DNA from: Cordia subcordata | Lineage: Eukaryota; Streptophyta; Magnoliopsida; Boraginales; Cordiaceae | Direction of reading: 5' to 3' | NCBI GenBank assembly: GCA_028554755.1 | Contig: JAPTOF010000017.1 | Coordinates: forward strand, 3,410,001 to 3,474,000 | DNA: 64,000 nucleotides | In this document: positions 59,693 to 64,000 of the stretch, in pieces | Numbering within the stretch: the stretch's first letter is position 1 | How the letters are laid out: every line of letters starts with the position of its first letter | Position numbers and translations under genes: made by a program | The notes under the pieces: generated by a model | What the model was told of the DNA's origin: nothing | Database searches by the model: none | Seen by the model: the letters and a program-made list of their open reading frames with translations, nothing else

Positions 59693-60993
59693 TGTTAGCT
59701 AAATATTCATTATTGATTTTGATGATGAAAATATATGCATTATTTTACTAAATAGCTTCTTATGAAATTGAGATAATATCTAGTTGAAGCTTGTGAAAGA
59801 TTGGAGAAAATATGCAAAAAGCATCATTTGGAGAAAGAGAAGAAGAAAAGGCATAAGGAGGAGAAGAGAAGTTAAAAGGGGTACCGGACATTATTTTTCT
59901 TCTTGCTCTTTTTGTGAAATGCCTGTATATTATGTGGACTTGGCTCAAAATCTCTTTCTTGTTCAAAGCAAAAACTTTCAAATTTTGCACATTTGATATA
60001 ATATATGCACAAATGTATTTGAATGCACACATAGAGATAAAATGAGTTTTTGGGGTGTTTCAATTCACAACATATGTTTACAAAATTATTCAAAAAGATT
60101 TGGAGTTGTGAAAACTGCACTTAAAATGATTTTTGCAAATATCTGGCTTTACTTCACATTCTGGAGTGGCTGGACCCCCCAGCCGGTCCACCGGCTGCCC
60201 TGGGTGGGTCGCCCGGCCAAAACAGAGAGGTGAAGGGAAAAGCCGGGCCCCCTAGCCGGTCGACAGGCTAAGGCGTCCGGCCTAGTCAGAGAAGGAGAAG
60301 GGTAAGCCGGACGACCCTGAATGAGTGATGTAATAAATCCACTAGCCGTTTATTACCGTTCTGCTGAGAAATTCACTCCTTCTTCACCTACCATAAACCC
60401 TAACCCCCAAATCTCTTTAAATACTCATTCAATACACTTTCTAAACATCAATTGAAGTGTGCCAAAGTGTTTATCATCATTCAATCCATCTTTAAGCCAT
60501 TCTTACAATATATTTGAGGTTTCAAGAGATTATTCATCTTCTTCTTGAAGAAAATTTCAGATTCAATCATTGCTTTATTCTTGAGTATATACACACTTTG
60601 AGAACTATAATCTTTGTAAGATTGATTCTTTAGAGCTTATAAAGTGTGAGGAAATCCTAAAGAGTGAATCTTTTGGGTTCTTTGAAGTTGGGCTTCAAAG
60701 AGATTGTAAGAACTTGGTTTGTGCTTCACCAAGTTTTGAAGAAGCATCTTATTGGAGTTTTTGAAGTTCTAAGGGGAGCATCCTTGGGTGGTGGACGTAG
60801 GCTTGGCCGAACCACCTTAAATCGTTTGTTTCTCCTCTCCTTATACTTCCATTTTTATACTTGCTTATTTTGATTACATTGTGTTTGATATATTGATTGT
60901 TTGAAATTGCAAATTATCTGTGAATTTTTAAAAAAAATGAAAATTAGTACTTATATCTTAATTCACCCCCCTTTTAAGATATTTGCACCCACA
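59693..60993 (+). repeat. 3' LTR of the SIRE-type copia element
   Basis: It is co-linear with the 5' LTR along its full length. The palindromes are mutated here: AGCCGGTCCACCGGCT at 60181 and AGCCGGTCGACAGGCT at 60254. Confidence 0.95.
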
Positions 60994-61485
60994 GTTCATC
61001 CACATATGCTCAAGATTAAGAGCAATGATAATTCAGTAACAGTGAGTATCTTGTTTTCTTTCTTTGATAGTATGTCTCTAGAAAACACACTTGCAATGGT
61101 GTTGTTGAATGCGTGATACACGTACTATCGAGAAAATTCGGGAAGTCCTTCAATGACCTAGGTATATCACCCTCAAAGAGGAGACTTGCTCAACATGACC
61201 TTATCTTGGTAGAGTGCCTATCACCACAATTTAGTTATGGACTCAATTTATGACGTGATTAAATTTAGACTTGAACCTACTGTGCATCCTAATGTGTGTC
61301 CAGCCTCACTGTGCACCCAAGTCATTATTTCAAGTCAAGAGACGTATATACATATATTAATAAAACATACCAGAGATAGTATGTAAGAAATTCATAATAC
61401 CATTTAACAAAGTAATTATACATTGTTTAACATCCCAAATGTCATATACAAGTGAACTTTAGGGCATAGTAATCCTAACATAGAT

Positions 61486-62815
61486 TTGCTCCATTAGAAT
61501 TTTGGGCTTTAAATTAGCGAAGAGAATAGTGAAATCTTTTTTGGAGCTTGCTCTAATTCTCTGAAAGATCAAATTGTGAATAAATTGGGGTTCAAATTAG
61601 GTTCACTCCCTGTGAAACATCTCGGAGTTCCCCTTATTTTGGGCCAGCTCAGGAAAAGGGACTGAAGAACTGATTAATCGCATTATTGCTCGTATTGATG
61701 GCTCGGCACTTAAGTGGCTGTCTGGACTGGGAAAAGTAAAGATGGAAAATCGCGTGGTCTATGGTTTGCTGGCCTTTACAGGATGGGGGAATTGGCATCA
61801 AGCGGCTTAAGGACGCTAATCAAGCCGCTTGATTAGCAATCATAACTTGTGGGATGTTCCTGTTCCGAACAATGCTGCTTGGTATTGGCATAAATTACTT
61901 GGCCTCAGGGAAGTTACGATTCAGATGCTCTGCTACAAAGTGGGCAACGGATGAGACTATTTGCTTTTGGAAGGATCGTTGGCATCCTTTGGGGATTCTA
62001 TGTGATTACTTTGGTGCTGGCACGATTGAATCCCCGGGGTTCAATCTTGAAGGTAAGGTAGCTGATTTTGTTGTCATAAGTACCTGGAACTGGGATCCCA
62101 ATTGCCCGATACTTCGCTTTATTTTTGGTCATGTGGGAATTCCTTTGCCTAAGCCCTTTAGTTCTGATTCTTTAATTTGGTTGGACTCTCCTGGAGGCAA
62201 ACTTCTCATCTCTATCTACGTGGGAGTGTGTTCGTAATCCCATGGCTGTTGTTGACTAGTGGAATATTGTTTGGTTTAAGGGGTTTGTTCCAAAACACGC
62301 ATTTTGTTCCTGGTTGTTTTGGCTTGACAGGAACCCCACGAAAATGCGCCTTTTGACTTGAGGTATGTATATCGACACTTTATGTGTGTTTTGTCGGTGT
62401 AGTAGAAAGGATAGGGCGCACTTGTTTTTTGAATGCTTATTCTCTAGGAGGGTTTGGTGTTGGTGCATGAAATTTGCTAAAGGTCCCTTCTGGGTGCTTA
62501 AGTGGGAGTTGCAACTTGGCTTTCTCGTGAGTGCTGTGGTCATTCTCTACATGCGAAGATCATTAAGACTATTTAGGCGGCAGCAGGCCTCCAAGGAATG
62601 AGGAACAGTTGGTTTGTGCCATTGAATTTATTGTAAAAACTAGAACAGTTAGTAAAGGGAGGTACAAAATTTGCTTTCTTAATAGATTTTCGTGTAAGGC
62701 TTGGAATTTGGATGTAAGCATCCTAGGCAACTGATCTTGAGGCAATTGCTGCCTGGTTGTAAATTGTTTTGGTTTTAATACAACGCCGTGTTTACTTAGC
62801 CAAAAAAAAAAAAAA
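61486..62815 (+). pseudogene. L1-type LINE ORF2, second part (RT end, zinc-binding domain, poly(A))
   Basis: It continues the LINE of 48510-49759: ISEENSEIFFGACSNSLKD (about 61510-61570), VKHLGVPL, then DGSALKWLSG, WDVPVPNNAAWYWHKLLG (about 61845-61900), FWKDRWHPLG, FVPKHAFCSWLFWLDR (about 62285-62335) and the reverse-transcriptase zinc-binding block with CVFCRCSRKDRAHLFFECLF (about 62386-62450). Many stops and shifts. It ends in a poly(A) run at 62803-62815 after a short 3' untranslated region (CTTGAGGCAATTGCTGCCTG). Confidence 0.88.
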
Positions 62816-63450
62816 GTAGAGGTGGGAAAGTTATGAGCATATAAGCCGAAAATCTTTAAGATAAAAATAAAGATGGTCATTTTATCGAATATAACATTGC
62901 ACCACCTTATTCATTAATGTGAAAATTATTGATTAAATTATTTTTCACATTAAATTTATCATTTTCAATGACTTCTTCATTCAGAGTGGTATATTTAATG
63001 TGATAATAATGATTAAAAATAATTAATTTTCATATAAATAAAGTCATTTAATTAATCTTAAGAGAACCAAAATTACACCCCTTAGAAAAATCAAATATAT
63101 ACAACACTGAACCATTCTTCTCTATTTTCATCATCTACTCTTTAGGATCAAAAAGGAAAAGAAAAGTTATAACAAATAGAGTTGAATTTGAATACTCTTT
63201 TCTTTAACTTTTCTTGTGAGCTGAAAGTGTGAAACCATTTCATGATTAAACTTGCCAGGCAAAGTTTGCGATGTCAAAATGAGAGTTTGGAGTTAAAATG
63301 ACGGCCGACTATAATAACAAATATATGGCGACTTCCAATATGCTATTGCCTTTTCATAGTTTGACGATGGACGTTGGTGACAAACTTTTCTCCTAAAGCA
63401 ATGAAGTTCACACCGCATGCTTCCATTAACTAGGACTATAATGTACGGCT
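62816..63450. other. Intergenic, nothing recognised
   Basis: AT-rich sequence without coding signals. Confidence 0.5.
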
Positions 63451-63860
63451 GGCTCCGTTTATTTCACGGGAAATAATTTGCTTTATAATATTTTTTATAG
63501 AATTTTTTCCAAAAAAAAATATTTTTATAAGAAAATATATTTCATTGTTTGGTTGTCACAATAAAATTAATTAAAAAATATTCTTTAATGATACCAAAAA
63601 ATATATTTATAGGTGGGGTGCGGGGAGCACGGGGAACAGGGGGCGACGTGGGGCTAGAAGATGTGAGATGTGAGTTTACGTGCCGAGGGGGGGAGGGGTC
63701 GCATAACTGTGCAAAATGTTTTCTTTTTCTAAATTAACCTATTTTCATTTGACCAGAAAAATATTTTTCTTTGACTCTGTTTTTTTTTTTTAGTAACCAA
63801 ACATAAAAAATGCGAAAAACATTTTTCTAAGTAAATGTTTTGGGTAAAACAAATGGAGCC
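63451..63860. mobile_element. MITE with GGCTCCGTTTATTTC ends
   Basis: The ends GGCTCCGTTTATTTCACGG and, on the other strand, GGCTCCATTTGTTTTACCC are 410 bp apart and share GAAAAATATTTTT-type inverted sequence inward. A G-rich patch (63610-63700) is unusual for a MITE. The target duplication is not clear. Confidence 0.65.
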
Positions 63861-63894
63861 ATAGTTTGATGTTGCTAATTTACTTGTTCTCGGT

Positions 63895-64000
63895 TTTTTT
63901 TTTTTTTTTAAATTATATCAAACCCCCATTCCCTCGGATTGAAACTAGGACCTCACGCGTGAGAAAGATAGTTTTAATCACTTAAGCTATCTTGTAATCT
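63895..64000 (-). mobile_element. tRNA-derived SINE, 5' end beyond the window
   Basis: On the minus strand an A-box-like TAGCTTAAGTGATTAAA (63972-63989) and a B-box-like AGTTTCAATCC (63937-63947) are about 30 bp apart. They are followed by a short body and an A-rich tail (seen as a T-run at 63895-63909). The head may start at or just past the window edge. Confidence 0.75.

Larger units (their letters stand above)
51166..60998 (+). mobile_element. Full-length Ty1/copia retrotransposon, SIRE/Maximus type, with an extra 3' ORF
   Basis: The 9.8-kb element (51171-60993) is flanked by GTTCA on both sides (51166-51170, 60994-60998). LTRs of 1299 and 1301 bp start TGTTAGCTAAATATTC and end GCACCCACA. 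A tRNA-iMet primer site follows the left LTR. Order: gag, protease, integrase, reverse transcriptase, RNase H, a 0.4-kb spacer, a third ORF, a repeat-bearing 3' region with two polypurine tracts. Long LTRs, two tracts and an ORF after pol are typical of SIRE/Maximus. By eye the LTRs differ at roughly 50 positions (about 96% identity), so the insertion is not very recent. gag and pol each carry a few inactivating changes. Confidence 0.95.
49755..61485. mobile_element. Probable solo LTR (about 1.9 kb) inserted in the LINE and itself split by a copia element
   Basis: The left part 49760-51170 and right part 60999-61480 are neither LINE nor the inner copia. The left edge is TGTAGGATCG and the right edge AATCCTAACA, a TG...CA pair with inverted tips. 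The flanking 5-mers TAGAC (49755-49759) and TAGAT (61481-61485) match at four of five. Removing everything between them restores LINE reading (RECLD followed by the next RT block). No internal coding sequence remains, as expected for a solo LTR. The alternative is an unclassified insertion. Confidence 0.6.

Noticed and set aside
59760..60233. Frames of 60-90 codons on both strands, matching frames at 51262-51711
   Set aside because: Both sets lie in the two LTR copies of the copia element. They recur because the LTRs are duplicated, not because they are genes.
61798..61835. Inverted repeat TCAAGCGGCTT...AAGCCGCTTGA
   Set aside because: It falls within LINE coding sequence that reads GIKRLKDANQAA as expected for the family, so the symmetry is probably coincidental.

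Overview
This is a nuclear genome window from a flowering plant, most likely a eudicot. It is strongly AT-rich and is built almost entirely from nested plant transposable elements around one intact host gene. I see no bacterial or organellar features, no tRNA or rRNA genes and no CRISPR array. The species cannot be fixed from the sequence alone.

Layout. 1-2646: decayed Ty1/copia pol with a 3' LTR. 3420-5184: a duplicated segment around the 3' end of a broken LEA-like gene. 5215-9240: MITEs, one carrying a nested SINE, and a Mutator-type MITE with a 9-bp target duplication. 9355-14929: two copia fragments, a CACTA end and a non-autonomous LTR element on the minus strand. 16388-19546 (minus): the one intact host gene, a phytosulfokine-receptor-type LRR receptor kinase (PSKR2-like), with promoter and leader up to about 20640. 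21614-26392: hAT-like and Harbinger-like MITEs. 27600-28250: an AT-rich tandem repeat. 29026-30463: a possible Helitron, an LTR-like promoter and a MITE.

30467-40075 is a nested block. A minus-strand LINE ORF1 is cut by a 7.3-kb Mutator-like element (31056-38370) and by a 1.4-kb long-TIR element (38545-39949). The Mutator-like element carries a decayed mudrA transposase on one strand and a decayed plant-mobile-domain (MAIN-like) gene on the other, plus a near-perfect 100-bp palindrome. 40700-48485 holds MITEs, a duplicated segment, a poly(A) retroposon, an LTR fragment and a long hairpin.

48510-62815 is a second nest, three levels deep: a plus-strand L1-type LINE, split by a probable solo LTR, which is itself split by a full-length 9.8-kb copia element of the SIRE/Maximus type (51171-60993; 1.3-kb LTRs, 5-bp target duplication GTTCA, tRNA-iMet primer site, two polypurine tracts). 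Its gag and pol are disabled by a few stops and frameshifts. It also carries a third, almost intact ORF after pol (57741-58934), preceded by GC-rich palindromic motifs that also occur in the LTR U3. That ORF and its possible separate promoter are the most interesting item in the window. 63451-64000 has another MITE and the tail of a tRNA-derived SINE.
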